Shown in pieces: positions 37,314-46,856 of a stretch of DNA of 64,000 nucleotides. Each line of letters begins with the position of its first letter. Position 1 is the first letter of the stretch. The notes beneath the pieces were generated by a model. The model did no database searches and was not told the origin of the DNA. It worked only from the letters and a program-made list of their open reading frames with translations. The stretch is from contig JBCCGK010000030.1 in the NCBI GenBank assembly GCA_039029315.1, positions 43,695-107,694 on the forward strand. The letters run 5' to 3'. Both the position numbers and the translations under genes were made by a program. The stretch comes from JBCCCJ01 sp039029315. GTDB lineage: Bacteria > Bacteroidota > Bacteroidia > J057.

Positions 37314-39296
37314 ATGAGCGATAACGGAAATCAGCAAAACAACTACTCCGCAGATAATATCCAGGTCCTGGAAGGGATTGAACACGTGAGGAAGCGGCCA
37401 GCTATGTACATAGGGGATGTAGGCGAGCGTGGACTACATCATCTGGTCTATGAGGTTGTAGATAATTCTATAGATGAAGCCATGGCCGGCTTCGCCAAGA
37501 ATATTCATGTCATCATTCATGAGGACAACTCTATCAGTGTCCGGGATGATGGACGAGGAATTCCTGTTGGGATTCATGAAAAGGAAGGCAAATCAGCTCT
37601 AGAGCTGGTAATGACCAAACTAGGTGCAGGTGGCAAGTTCGACAAAAACACCTATAAGGTGTCTGGAGGATTGCATGGAGTGGGGGTTTCTTGTGTGAAC
37701 GCACTCTCGGATCATTGTACTGTTCATGTCTTTCGGGAGGGCAAAATACACGAACAAACCTATAAGAAGGGCATGGCCCAGGGACCGGTAACCGTTATTG
37801 GAGATTCTCCTTTGCAGGGAACCTTTACCCAATTCTGGCCAGATTCCAGCATATTCACTGCCACAGAATATAAATTTGACACCCTGGCTTCTCGTCTGAG
37901 AGAACTTGCCTACCTCAATCGTGGCGTCAGAATTTCCTTGATCGATCAACGAGAACCACTCAGTGATTCTGAAAAGAAAAAAGAGGAAAATGAAGGACAA
38001 GAATTCCTGAATCTGACCTTTTACTCAGAAGGAGGGTTGACAGAGTTTGTCAAATACCTGGATTCTTCTCGTCAACCTCTTCATGAAGAAGCCATTTATA
38101 TTGAAGGCGCTGACAAATCAGGGATGACACCGATTGAACTGGCCATTCAGTACAATATGTCCTTCAAGGAGAATATTCACTCCTACGTCAACAACATCAA
38201 TACGCATGAAGGTGGGACGCATGTCTCGGGTTTCAAAAAAGCCTTGACAAGAACCCTCAAGATATACGCAGAAAAAGAAGGCCTGCTCAAGAAAGTGAAG
38301 GTTAACCTATCGGGAGATGATTTCAGGGAAGGACTTACCTGTATCATTTCCATCAAGGTTGCAGAACCCCAATTCGAAGGACAAACCAAGACCAAACTTG
38401 GAAATTCCGAGGTGGCTGGCATCGTAGAATCTGTCGTAGGGAAACGGCTCTCTGACTTCCTGGAAGAAAATCCAAATATTGCCAAGAGAATCATCTCTAA
38501 AGTTGTGCTTGCAGCCGAAGCCCGACACGCAGCCAAGAAGGCCCGAGAAGCTGTTCAGAAGAAGAGTTCGTCCATTGGCGGAGGCTTACCTGGCAAGTTG
38601 GCCAATTGCTCCTCCAGAAAGCCAGAAGAATGCGAAATCTTCCTTGTCGAGGGAGACTCTGCGGGAGGGAGTGCCAAACAAGCCAGAGATCGTAGATCCC
38701 AGGCCATTCTGCCCTTGAGAGGAAAAATCCTCAATGTAGAAAAAGCCCATCCTTCCCGGATCTATGACAATGAAGAAATCAAAAATATCATTATGGCCCT
38801 TGGAATTTCAGGAGTTGGCCATGATGAAGAACTCAATATCGAAAAGCTTCGCTATCACAAAGTGATTATCATGACGGATGCGGATGTAGATGGAAGCCAT
38901 ATTCGAACGCTTTTGCTGACACTCTTTTTCCGAAATATGCTTCCCCTGATTGAAGCAGGACATGTCTACATCGCTTCTCCTCCTTTTTATCAAGTCAAAG
39001 TTGGCAAAAAAAGAAGGTATTGCTGGACAGAACAAGAGAGAAAGGCAGCTATCATGGAATTGGCGAAAGGAGATGAATCCAAAGCAACCGTCCAGCGTTA
39101 CAAGGGTTTGGGAGAGATGAACCCGGAGCAACTATGGGATACAACAATGAACATTGAGACAAGAACTCTTCAATTGGTCAGTATCGAAAGTGCTGTAGAA
39201 GCAGATCACCTCTTTTCGACCCTCATGGGTGATGAAGTTCCTCCCAGGAGAGAGTTTATTGAGCGGAATGCAAAGTATGCAAATATTGATGCCTAA
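37314..39296 (+). CDS. gyrB: DNA gyrase subunit B
   Basis: 660 residues from the ATG at 37314; a GTG 12 codons upstream is a weaker choice. The GHKL ATPase domain has VRKRPAMYIGD (near 24-33), DNSIDEAMAG, DDGRGIPV and GGLHGVGVSCVNA. The transducer follows, then the TOPRIM domain with EGDSAGGSAKQ (near 444) and the metal-binding DADVDGSHI, and the C-terminal QRYKGLGEMNPEQLW (near 593). GyrB supplies ATP hydrolysis for negative supercoiling. The length is typical of short, non-Gammaproteobacterial GyrB. gyrA is not in the window. Confidence 0.98.
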   Translation: MSDNGNQQNNYSADNIQVLEGIEHVRKRPAMYIGDVGERGLHHLVYEVVDNSIDEAMAGFAKNIHVIIHEDNSISVRDDGRGIPVGIHEKEGKSALELVMTKLGAGGKFDKNTYKVSGGLHGVGVSCVNALSDHCTVHVFREGKIHEQTYKKGMAQGPVTVIGDSPLQGTFTQFWPDSSIFTATEYKFDTLASRLRELAYLNRGVRISLIDQREPLSDSEKKKEENEGQEFLNLTFYSEGGLTEFVKYLDSSRQPLHEEAIYIEGADKSGMTPIELAIQYNMSFKENIHSYVNNINTHEGGTHVSGFKKALTRTLKIYAEKEGLLKKVKVNLSGDDFREGLTCIISIKVAEPQFEGQTKTKLGNSEVAGIVESVVGKRLSDFLEENPNIAKRIISKVVLAAEARHAAKKAREAVQKKSSSIGGGLPGKLANCSSRKPEECEIFLVEGDSAGGSAKQARDRRSQAILPLRGKILNVEKAHPSRIYDNEEIKNIIMALGISGVGHDEELNIEKLRYHKVIIMTDADVDGSHIRTLLLTLFFRNMLPLIEAGHVYIASPPFYQVKVGKKRRYCWTEQERKAAIMELAKGDESKATVQRYKGLGEMNPEQLWDTTMNIETRTLQLVSIESAVEADHLFSTLMGDEVPPRREFIERNAKYANIDA

Positions 39297-39325
39297 CTTT
39301 TATTGCAAATTCTTCTGAGATAATT

Positions 39326-39355
39326 TTGCAAATCTAATGATCTGGTCTAATTTTG
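39326..39355 (+). promoter_or_regulatory. Promoter of the SRP RNA gene
   Basis: TTG at 39326-39328, a 19-base spacer, TAATTTTG at 39348-39355. Both boxes and spacing match the Bacteroidota consensus exactly. The RNA would begin near 39360. Confidence 0.75.
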
Positions 39356-39360
39356 TCCCC

Positions 39361-39451
39361 GGCAAGACTATGCGACCAGATCCCTCCAACCCCGTCAGGT
39401 CCGAAAGGAAGCAGCGGTACGAGGTCGATCGGTGTGATATAGTTCTTGCCA
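39361..39451 (+). ncRNA. ffs: Signal recognition particle RNA (bacterial small type)
   Basis: The universally conserved SRP RNA core is present: GTCAGGTCCG, then AAAGGAAGCAGC (39395-39416), which forms the GNRA-type tetraloop and Ffh-binding bulge. The ends pair as a closing stem: GGCAAGACTAT at 39361-39371 with ATAGTTCTTGCC at 39439-39450. Immediately after comes a run of T (39452-39461), so the closing stem also serves as an intrinsic terminator. With Ffh, this RNA targets membrane and secreted proteins. It lies between gyrB and ribD on the same strand. Confidence 0.93.
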
Positions 39452-39461
39452 TTTTTTTTTT
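39439..39461 (+). terminator. T run after the SRP RNA closing stem
   Basis: The 3' half of the SRP RNA stem (39439-39450) is followed by about ten T residues. This is the intrinsic terminator of the RNA; ribD starts 38 bases later, probably from its own promoter. Confidence 0.65.
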
Positions 39462-39499
39462 GACTCTACCCTTGATTGCTTATCCATGGATAGATACAA

Positions 39500-40588
39500 A
39501 TGAAAGAAGAAGTATCACACCAACTCTCTTCCCTCGACTGGATATATTTACATAGATGCCTCTCGCTAGCCAAATTGGGCAGTACCAAAGTATTTCCCAA
39601 TCCACAGGTGGGCGCGGTCATTGTGCATCAGAATCGAATTATTGGTGAAGGATTTCATTCATATGCCGGAGGGCCTCATGCGGAAATAGCAGCCCTCCAA
39701 AGCGTCAAACAGCAAGATCTTCTGCCTCACTCCACGATGTATGTCAGTCTGGAACCCTGTAGCCATCATGGCAGAACACCTCCTTGTGCAAGTGCCATTA
39801 TTCAACATCGAATCCCGCATGTCGTCATTGGCTGCCTCGATCCAAATCCACAAGTATCAGGAAATGGGCTTTGTCGGTTGCAAGAAGCAGGCATTCAGGT
39901 TCAAGTGGCATCGGATACCACTGCCTTCAAGTCTTTGAACAAAGCATTTTTTGTCAATCAACGCTTTCGACGCCCATGGATTTCGCTTAAATGGGCAGAA
40001 TCTGCGGATGGTTTTATCGCAGGCCTTGGGGCGAATCGACACCCCATTCGCACGCCAATCAGTGGAGCAGTGTCCAAAATATGGGTTCACAAACTCCGTG
40101 CGCAATCTCAGACGATCATGATTGGGCGGCATACAGCCATCATAGACAATCCCAGTCTGACGACCAGACATTATTATGGGGAACATCCCACCAGAATTAT
40201 TTTCGATAAACACCTGCAACTACCATCGCATTTAGCCCTATTCACTGATGGCATTCCGACCATCATCCTCAACCAACACAAGCAGGAACAAGTACAGCAT
40301 ATACAGTATTATATCCCTCAGCAGTGGGAACAAATGGAACTTCTAATGAAAGAATTATACGGGGAGCTGGGGATCTGCAATATTTTGGTAGAAGGGGGGC
40401 GGAACCTCTTGCAACAATTTCTGGACCAGGACATATGGGATGAACTTTGGCGCTTTCAAGGCCCTTCTGATCTGAAATCAGGAATAGCAGCTCCTTCCAT
40501 TCATGGCGATTGGGAATGGTCTAACCAGAGAGTAGGAGAAGATTCTTTATCTTTCGTTTCAAGGAATCACCATTTATCATCTACATGA
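39500..40588 (+). CDS. ribD: Bifunctional riboflavin deaminase/reductase
   Basis: 362 residues. The N-terminal zinc deaminase has HAE at 60-62 and PCSHHGRTPPC at 86-96 (zinc cysteines). The C-terminal reductase domain begins near 150 with RPWISLKWAESADGFIAG and ends with VEGGRNLLQQFLDQDIWDE. It catalyses steps two and three of riboflavin synthesis: deamination of the pyrimidine and NADPH reduction of the ribosyl group. The stop overlaps the start of the next gene (ATGA, 40585-40588), so the two are translationally coupled. Confidence 0.96.
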   Translation: MKEEVSHQLSSLDWIYLHRCLSLAKLGSTKVFPNPQVGAVIVHQNRIIGEGFHSYAGGPHAEIAALQSVKQQDLLPHSTMYVSLEPCSHHGRTPPCASAIIQHRIPHVVIGCLDPNPQVSGNGLCRLQEAGIQVQVASDTTAFKSLNKAFFVNQRFRRPWISLKWAESADGFIAGLGANRHPIRTPISGAVSKIWVHKLRAQSQTIMIGRHTAIIDNPSLTTRHYYGEHPTRIIFDKHLQLPSHLALFTDGIPTIILNQHKQEQVQHIQYYIPQQWEQMELLMKELYGELGICNILVEGGRNLLQQFLDQDIWDELWRFQGPSDLKSGIAAPSIHGDWEWSNQRVGEDSLSFVSRNHHLSST

Positions 40589-41103
40589 AATTCTTTTTCT
40601 TTAGCAATTTTTCATTCTCCCTCTCCTTTCTTTTTCCGCTCCTATTCTTAAGTTTCTGCTCTCATACCGCTTGTAGGGGAAGCAGAATGCCTCAACAGAC
40701 AGCTGATCGGCTCATATTTCTCTCCTATCAAAGTAGTCGAGAGTCTATCCAGATAGCCAGCAACAGAATCAGTCATTCCAAAATCGACTATTTCTTTTCC
40801 CAGCCCCAACATGCCAGTCCCGATTCTTCTGTTACTCACAAACTGTTGATCAATCAAGAGGTACATGACAAAAGATTGAGAAGCTTGCTCAATAAGCTCT
40901 TGAGCACTGGTTTTTGGGATCTGGATGATCACTATGGCGCGCCTGAGACGGAAAGACATTATGCCACCTCAATTGACATTCGAACAAGCAGGATCACGCA
41001 TAGGGTCATATTTAGATCCAATCCTTCCTATTCAGCCGTTCCCCAGGCATTTCGGCAAGCAGAGCAAGTCATTCGACAATTCGCCGCCGACCAACAGAAA
41101 TAG
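40585..41103 (+). CDS. Small exported or lipoprotein, unrecognised
   Basis: 172 residues. The first ~30 residues are a Phe/Leu/Ser-rich hydrophobic signal, followed by Cys residues (FCSHTAC) that could be lipidated. The mature part has no family I recognise; it has a GFWDLDDHYG segment near 110-120 and a His/Arg-rich stretch. It overlaps ribD by four bases, so it is expressed with it, but a role in riboflavin synthesis is not suggested by sequence. Confidence 0.7.
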   Translation: MKFFFFSNFSFSLSFLFPLLFLSFCSHTACRGSRMPQQTADRLIFLSYQSSRESIQIASNRISHSKIDYFFSQPQHASPDSSVTHKLLINQEVHDKRLRSLLNKLLSTGFWDLDDHYGAPETERHYATSIDIRTSRITHRVIFRSNPSYSAVPQAFRQAEQVIRQFAADQQK

Positions 41104-41826
41104 CTCCGGTCAAAATGAAATACATTCTCACAGTTCGTTTGCCCTGCAGACTGGATGAATCCTTCCTATTAGACGAGAGTTATTCAATTCTTATCGAATA
41201 CTCCCAAATAGAGAGATCTGCTTGTTAGAAGGAAGAAATCCCTCCTCTAGTCTTTTTTTGAGTGTTTGAGTGTAAAAAGAATGGGTAGTGCAATACATGT
41301 AAGGCTGTCATGGGTACGTAGCAATGATCGGCAGACCATTGCTAGGTGGGATGTTATCGAAGCGGATGCCTTCCTATCTACGATAGGCAAAGCGAGAGAT
41401 GGCCTGCCGATCATCTCTACAAATATTCTGTCGGAAGATTAGCATTACAGTTGAACCACTACCAAAGAATGATGACACAAGAACAAGGAAGGATTGGGCT
41501 GTTGAAAAACATCATTGTCCGATTGCCGCCTCTTGTATGCGCTCAATTATGTTCAAAAAGAGAGCTAAAGACCAGAAAGAAGTTTCTGTTTCAAGACAAG
41601 TTCGACATTCTTTGTTTGGAAAAAACTATTTCCACAACAAGAAAACTCCCCGACCAATTGCCCAAGGCAATCAGTACGGGGACCTCCGAAAGTATCAATG
41701 AAAGAAACAAACCATGTGTGTATAAACCCGAAGGTCTATACGTTCACAGCTAAGCTATCCTACTCTCGCCCCGTCAGGCGATTGTTAGGAAAGACAATAC
41801 ATGGTATCTTAAGAATGAGCAAGTGC
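41104..41826. other. 723-base region without a convincing gene
   Basis: No ORF here looks coding; the longest (41346-41753, plus, 135 residues) is rich in Cys, Arg and Lys without a recognisable start context and overlaps the hairpins. The stretch 41319-41790 has several strong nested inverted repeats, described as a candidate RNA. The rest shows nothing. Confidence 0.6.
41319..41790 (-). ncRNA. Candidate structured RNA downstream of ftsZ (unidentified)
   Basis: Strong hairpins occur in a row. (1) 16-base arms at 41324-41339 and 41399-41414 pair with one mismatch on the plus strand, which becomes a G-U pair on the minus strand, and enclose CTATC/GATAG. (2) CCCCG + ATTGCC with GGCAAT + CGGGG at 41648-41681. 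(3) GTATAGACC/GGTTTATAC at 41720-41741, whose loop reads TTCG on the minus strand. (4) TCCTA/TAGGA enclosing CGCC/GGCG at 41758-41790. The wobble pair and TTCG loop favour the minus strand. It matches none of tmRNA, RNase P RNA or SRP RNA by their core motifs. Confidence 0.4.
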
Positions 41827-43137
41827 TCAATCAACATTGTCATGTAAGAATGAATTGTTCTCTTTGAGTTTGTACTTATGTTCAGCATCATCCTCAACTG
41901 TGAGGCGGGATAGTTGAACTTCTTCTCGTGTGATCTTATCTGGATCTACCAGACGCTTGCGCATATAAGCAGGAACTGCTTCCAGTCCATGAAGACTCTC
42001 TGGGTCATGGATATCGTATACCTTGGAGTTGAGCTTACGAATTCGCTCTTCTCGTTCGGATCTATCCAGCCGTCGAAGTTGTTCTCTTCTGATTGGTGGT
42101 TTTTCAACTACAGGTGCAGTAACTGTTTCTTGCTCCTCTTCAACTCCAGTAAGTACTTCGGTTGAGGCGTTCTCATTTTTGGTGGAGGCGAAACGTGTAG
42201 CGATCACTGTCACACGAATCTTTTCTCCCATATTCTCATCATATACAATTCCATAAATGATGTTGGCTTCATTTCCTGCTGCGTTTTGAACATGCTCCAC
42301 AACTTCAGTGGTTTCGTCCATGCGCAAAGACTCTTCAGAAGCAGTAATATTGACCACAATTCCTCTTGCTCCCTGGATATCAATATTATCCAGAAGTGGA
42401 GAATTAATAGCTTCTTCCACAGCAGCCAATGCTCGTCCTTCTCCTTCAGCTACAGCCGTTCCCATCAGTGCTTTCCCGCCATCTCGCATGATGGTGCATA
42501 CATCAGCAAAGTCTACATTGATATAGCCTTCAGTTGTGATGATCTCTGCTATCCCTTTGGCAGCATCACACAACACCTGATCTGCCTCTTCGAAGGCCTT
42601 CTTCATGGTGATGTTTGAGCCGAGGATTTTGTGGAGATTGTTGTTATCGATCACAATCATGGTATCGACGGTCTTCTCCAATTCCTCAATGCCTGACTTG
42701 GCAGCTTGTGATCTTCTTGGACCCTCAAATCGGAAGGGTGTGGTTACAATCCCTACTGTCAGGATTCCCATTTCCTTGGCCATGGCAGCCAGGACGGGTG
42801 CAGCTCCTGTTCCAGTACCTCCGCCCATACCGGCAGTGATGAAGACCATTTTGGTATTGTCTGCGAGTACATCACGTGCATCTTCCAGGCTTTCGAGGGC
42901 TGCTTTCTTTCCAATTTCTGGATTGGCTCCCGCACCTAAACCTTCTGTCTGATTGGCTCCCAATCTGACTTTTATGGGTACATCACTCTTGCTCAATGCT
43001 TGCAAATCGGTGTTGCAAACAATGAAATCCACCCCTTCAATCCCTTTTTCGTGCATATTATTGACGGCATTTCCGCCTCCGCCACCGACACCGATGACTT
43101 TTATGATAGAGTTTTCTTTTGCGAATTCAAATTGCAT
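41827..43137 (-). CDS. ftsZ: Cell division protein FtsZ
   Basis: 436 residues from the ATG at 43135-43137 (MQFEFAKENSIIKVIG); an upstream ATG at 43203 would add 22 residues unlike other FtsZ N-termini. The GTP-binding tubulin signature GGGTGTG is at 105-111, and the T7-loop (NVDFADV) near 209. FtsZ polymerises at mid-cell and organises the division ring. The C-terminal conserved peptide (VPAYMRKRL, 388-396) is not at the end: about 40 more residues follow. It is the last gene of the dcw cluster, 86 bases from ftsA. Confidence 0.97.
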   Translation of the reverse strand: MQFEFAKENSIIKVIGVGGGGGNAVNNMHEKGIEGVDFIVCNTDLQALSKSDVPIKVRLGANQTEGLGAGANPEIGKKAALESLEDARDVLADNTKMVFITAGMGGGTGTGAAPVLAAMAKEMGILTVGIVTTPFRFEGPRRSQAAKSGIEELEKTVDTMIVIDNNNLHKILGSNITMKKAFEEADQVLCDAAKGIAEIITTEGYINVDFADVCTIMRDGGKALMGTAVAEGEGRALAAVEEAINSPLLDNIDIQGARGIVVNITASEESLRMDETTEVVEHVQNAAGNEANIIYGIVYDENMGEKIRVTVIATRFASTKNENASTEVLTGVEEEQETVTAPVVEKPPIRREQLRRLDRSEREERIRKLNSKVYDIHDPESLHGLEAVPAYMRKRLVDPDKITREEVQLSRLTVEDDAEHKYKLKENNSFLHDNVD

Positions 43138-43223
43138 GACTTGATATATTTTTTTGTTATCGAACAAATTCAAATTTGGTTGGGCGAATAGAGATAGTTG
43201 CATCGTTCTTCTCTATGATGAGC

Positions 43224-44558
43224 TTACTCTATAAATTCGCCCGTATTGGTTAAGGTACTCTCAAACCAGGTTTTCACCTTGTCAATGAAGCTGATCTTGG
43301 GGCCTGTCGTTCCTCGACTTCTGTATTGATAAGCCGAGACTTGAGCAGCGCCTTCCTTCCGAGCACTTGTTCTCACGGGTGCATATTCTTTCGCATCCAG
43401 TCCCATCACGACCAATCCAGCACCAGTTGCATACATAGGGAAGTTGACTTCATCGACCAGGCCACTTGCCAAATGTTCTCCAGGCAAGCCAATTCTGGTA
43501 TCAATTCCTGTAACATATTCTACACATTGCTTCATATGCTGCAATTGAGAACCTCCGCCAGTAACGACGATCCCGGCGACGAGCTTGTCTTCATAGCCTG
43601 AGTTTTTGATCTCGGCAAGGACAAATTCCAGGATCTCTTCCATTCTGGACTGAATGACTTGCGCCAACATACTTTTATGGATCTCTTTGGCAGGACGATC
43701 CCTCGGTCCAGGAATGCTGATCACCACATCTTCTGATACAGCTTCAGCAAGCGCGCTTCCATACTGAATTTTCAGCAGTTCAGCATGCTTTTTCATCACT
43801 TTGCAGCCGTGTTTGATGTCTTCCGTTACGATATTTCCTCCGAAAGGAATCACAGCGGTATGACGAATAATGTTATTCTCGAATACAGCAATATCCGTCG
43901 TCCCTCCGCCAATATCTACCAGGCATACACCAGCTTCTTTTTCTTCTTCTGTCAGAACTGCTGAACTTGAGGCCAATGGCTCCAAAATCAGTTCTGCAAC
44001 TTCCAGGTCTGCCCTTCTGACACATTTGTAAATGTTATTGGCGGCAGTTGTTTGTCCGGTAACGATATGGAAGTTTCCTTCCAGTCGGACACCAGACATC
44101 CCAATGGGATCGATGATACCAGCTTGTGAGTCTACGGAATACTCCTGCGGCAGCACATGGATGATTTCGGTTCCTGGTTGGGTAGCAATCTTGAACATGT
44201 CTTCATGCAAGCGACCAACGTCATCTTGCGTGATTTCAAAGTCTGGATTGTTCAGGGTAATGATTCCTTTGTGTTGCATGCTTCGCACATGCTCACCTGC
44301 AATTCCAACATGTACGACTTCTATCTTGATGCCGGAATGCTTCTCAGCTTCGGCCACGGCTTCGCGAATGGCCTGAACTGTTTTTTCAATGTTAACAACA
44401 ACTCCCCGGCTTACGCCATCAGAGTGGGCTTTGCCCAATCCAAGGATGTTGATTTTTCCATACTCGTTTCGTTTTCCAACAATGGCACAAATCTTAGTCG
44501 TACCAATGTCCAAACCGACGACGATTTGCTCTGTAGAGAGACTTTTTTCTGTGGACAT
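43224..44558 (-). CDS. ftsA: Cell division protein FtsA
   Basis: 444 residues of the actin-like ATPase that tethers FtsZ to the membrane. It begins VVGLDIGTTKICAIVG, the phosphate-1 motif; VCLVDIGGGTTDIAVF is phosphate-2 and IVVTGGGSQL the adenosine motif. The C-terminal ~45 residues (KISFIDKVKTWFESTLTN) form an amphipathic helix typical of the FtsA membrane anchor. It is part of a minus-strand run with ftsQ upstream (52-base gap) and ftsZ downstream. Confidence 0.97.
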   Translation of the reverse strand: MSTEKSLSTEQIVVGLDIGTTKICAIVGKRNEYGKINILGLGKAHSDGVSRGVVVNIEKTVQAIREAVAEAEKHSGIKIEVVHVGIAGEHVRSMQHKGIITLNNPDFEITQDDVGRLHEDMFKIATQPGTEIIHVLPQEYSVDSQAGIIDPIGMSGVRLEGNFHIVTGQTTAANNIYKCVRRADLEVAELILEPLASSSAVLTEEEKEAGVCLVDIGGGTTDIAVFENNIIRHTAVIPFGGNIVTEDIKHGCKVMKKHAELLKIQYGSALAEAVSEDVVISIPGPRDRPAKEIHKSMLAQVIQSRMEEILEFVLAEIKNSGYEDKLVAGIVVTGGGSQLQHMKQCVEYVTGIDTRIGLPGEHLASGLVDEVNFPMYATGAGLVVMGLDAKEYAPVRTSARKEGAAQVSAYQYRSRGTTGPKISFIDKVKTWFESTLTNTGEFIE

Positions 44559-44610
44559 AGCTTAGCGAATGATTTGATAAATAATACTTCGGATAAAAAA
44601 AATGGACGGT

Positions 44611-45489
44611 CTATCTTTTTCGGCCATAAACCAGGCCTTTATATTTCAGAATAATACTTCGGTAATATTTCCAACCTACCTCAGGAATCACTTGCCTGTA
44701 GAAATCCATGAGATTCATGAATTTTTCCTCAATCCTGACTGGGTAGCCAAATTCAACTTTGAGATCTCCTACCTGTGTGTGCAAGGATAATTCTCCACTT
44801 TGATGAATGACGACTTCGGCTATCTGAGCGTTCCAGAAAGGGTCATTGGCGATAAAGTCCATGACAGGAACAGCAGATTCTACCGTAGAGCAAGCAAATG
44901 TATCAACCAGCCCCTCTTCAAAATCTCCCCGTATGAAAGGCACATTGGCTGTATACTTTCTTGTTGTAGGGAATTTTTTCCCAGCAGCATCAACATAGAG
45001 ATGATTGCCACTGTTATTGATGATGCGGGCGACAGGTTCTCTCAGATCTACTTCCATGTACAAAGCTCCCATCATACTACTGAACACTTCAGCATCCTCG
45101 ATGTAGGGACTATCCTTTAGAAGGGTCTCCAGCCCATGAAGATCAAGGGAATTCATGTTTTCCCCAAGCAGCCTACATTCTTCTGTACTTCCTACAATCT
45201 CTTCTATGTCTGTTGGCAGGAGAAAAGCATTGTCTTGTCCATCCATAAAGCTGATATGAATATCTTTGACCTGCATGTTCTCTTGATAATTGTTGGCCAT
45301 TGCCACCAATCCAAGAATCACAGATCCTATCAATGGATACAAAATGATCCCTTTCAAGCGTACTTTCCCAAATGAGATAGGACGTACTTTTCGGGTCTTT
45401 TTTTGATTTTCTGCCTCATACTCCGCCAGTGGTCGATTTCGACGCACATTTGCTTTGGGAGGAGGATATGGCTGAACGAGTAAAAACAT
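44611..45489 (-). CDS. ftsQ: Cell division protein FtsQ/DivIB
   Basis: 292 residues. A cytoplasmic basic N-terminus is followed by one membrane segment at 47-65 (GIILYPLIGSVILGLVAMA), then a periplasmic POTRA-like part (VKDIHISFMDGQDN...LLPTDIEEIVG) and a beta domain. Sequence is weakly conserved, as usual for FtsQ; the assignment rests on topology and its position between murC and ftsA. FtsQ links FtsL/FtsB to the divisome. Confidence 0.85.
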   Translation of the reverse strand: MFLLVQPYPPPKANVRRNRPLAEYEAENQKKTRKVRPISFGKVRLKGIILYPLIGSVILGLVAMANNYQENMQVKDIHISFMDGQDNAFLLPTDIEEIVGSTEECRLLGENMNSLDLHGLETLLKDSPYIEDAEVFSSMMGALYMEVDLREPVARIINNSGNHLYVDAAGKKFPTTRKYTANVPFIRGDFEEGLVDTFACSTVESAVPVMDFIANDPFWNAQIAEVVIHQSGELSLHTQVGDLKVEFGYPVRIEEKFMNLMDFYRQVIPEVGWKYYRSIILKYKGLVYGRKR

Positions 45490-45518
45490 AACAATGAGTA
45501 CTTTCGGTTTTCGGTTAC

Positions 45519-46856
45519 TTATTGGATCAGTGCGTTTGCAATTTTGGGCACTTCCTTATCTATATCTCCAGCGCCAAGTGTCAACAGGACAGTAGGGCCT
45601 TCTAGTTCTTGTTGAATAGCGGAAATCAAGGAGTCCCGAGAGACCAAAGTTGCCCGCTTCAGTGTCATCCTCGTCAGGATCGATTCACTGGTGATTCCGG
45701 GAATTGGTTCTTCACGTGCTGGATAGATCTCCATGAGCAAGGTGCGATCAGCTTTTGACAACTCGGCCGCAAATCCCTCACACAAATCCCGGGTTCGGCT
45801 AAACAAATGTGGTTGGAAGACCACCAGGAGTTGTCGCTCTGGAAACAAAGCCCTTGCCGTGGACATCGCTGCTGCAATCTCTTCTGGATGATGTGCATAA
45901 TCATCAATAAAACTCAGGTCTTGTTGATGAAGGTGCACCTCAAACCTCCGATAGATCCCCTGAAAGCTGTCAACTGCTTCGGGCAATTGGTCTGGCTGAA
46001 CGCCAGTTTCGATTGCCAACCCCAGGGCAGCTGTCATATTGAGCACATTGTGTCTCCCAGGCATGCCCAAGCGAAGATTGTCTAGTTTGCCTCCATCCCA
46101 ACGAAAATCAAACAGGGTTTCCAGCTTTTGAAACCGTAGATTCTCTGCGCGAAAATCGCCGGATTCGATTCCAAAGACCTTGGTGTTTTTTCCCCAATCA
46201 AAGCCTTTCAGCCCTGCCTCTACCAATAACTTCCGAGACTGATTCGCAAACGCTCTGAAGTTTTGCTGCATTTCCTCTTCTGTCCCATAAATATCCAGAT
46301 GGTCCGGGTCGAGAGAGGTGATAATGGCATAATAAGGATGCAAGGTCAGGAAGGATCTGTCATACTCATCTGCTTCAGCTACCATCCAATCGGACATTCC
46401 AAAGGTGAAATTGGCATTCAGATTTCGGGAGATGCCTCCCAAAAATGCAGTAGGTTGCACACCTGCCGAGGCCAATACATGGGTCAGCATACTGGAAGTG
46501 GTAGTTTTCCCATGAGTTCCGGCAACTGCCAGGGTTCGATAGGATTCACTGATTACTCCCAACACTTCAGAACGCTTCATAATGGGAATCCCCAATCGTT
46601 CTGCGGCGACATATTCCACGCATTCCTTGCTAATAGCAGGGGTATACACCATCAGGTCTGCTCCCGCTACATGATCCGCATTCAACATGTAAAAGATCTC
46701 CATTCCCATCTCCTCCAGGCCTTTACTTACCATCGATTCCACTCTGTCATATCCCTTAACCTCTCTCCCTGTCAGGTGGAAATATCTGGCTAATGCACTC
46801 ATCCCGATCCCACCAATTCCTAAAAAATATATGCTATTTACAGCTCCTAGATTCAT
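45519..46856 (-). CDS. murC: UDP-N-acetylmuramate-L-alanine ligase MurC
   Basis: 445 residues. Rossmann start FLGIGGIGMSALA (11-23), ATP-binding GTHGKTTT at 113-120, then EADEYDRSFL and DDYAHHPEEI, all Mur-ligase signatures specific to MurC. It adds L-alanine to UDP-MurNAc in the cytoplasm. Its ATG overlaps the murG stop by four bases (46853-46856). murB is not in the cluster. Confidence 0.97.
   Translation of the reverse strand: MNLGAVNSIYFLGIGGIGMSALARYFHLTGREVKGYDRVESMVSKGLEEMGMEIFYMLNADHVAGADLMVYTPAISKECVEYVAAERLGIPIMKRSEVLGVISESYRTLAVAGTHGKTTTSSMLTHVLASAGVQPTAFLGGISRNLNANFTFGMSDWMVAEADEYDRSFLTLHPYYAIITSLDPDHLDIYGTEEEMQQNFRAFANQSRKLLVEAGLKGFDWGKNTKVFGIESGDFRAENLRFQKLETLFDFRWDGGKLDNLRLGMPGRHNVLNMTAALGLAIETGVQPDQLPEAVDSFQGIYRRFEVHLHQQDLSFIDDYAHHPEEIAAAMSTARALFPERQLLVVFQPHLFSRTRDLCEGFAAELSKADRTLLMEIYPAREEPIPGITSESILTRMTLKRATLVSRDSLISAIQQELEGPTVLLTLGAGDIDKEVPKIANALIQ

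Noticed and set aside
41346..41753. 135-residue plus-strand ORF
   Set aside because: It overlaps strong hairpins, has no recognisable domain and an odd composition; it reads like a chance ORF.
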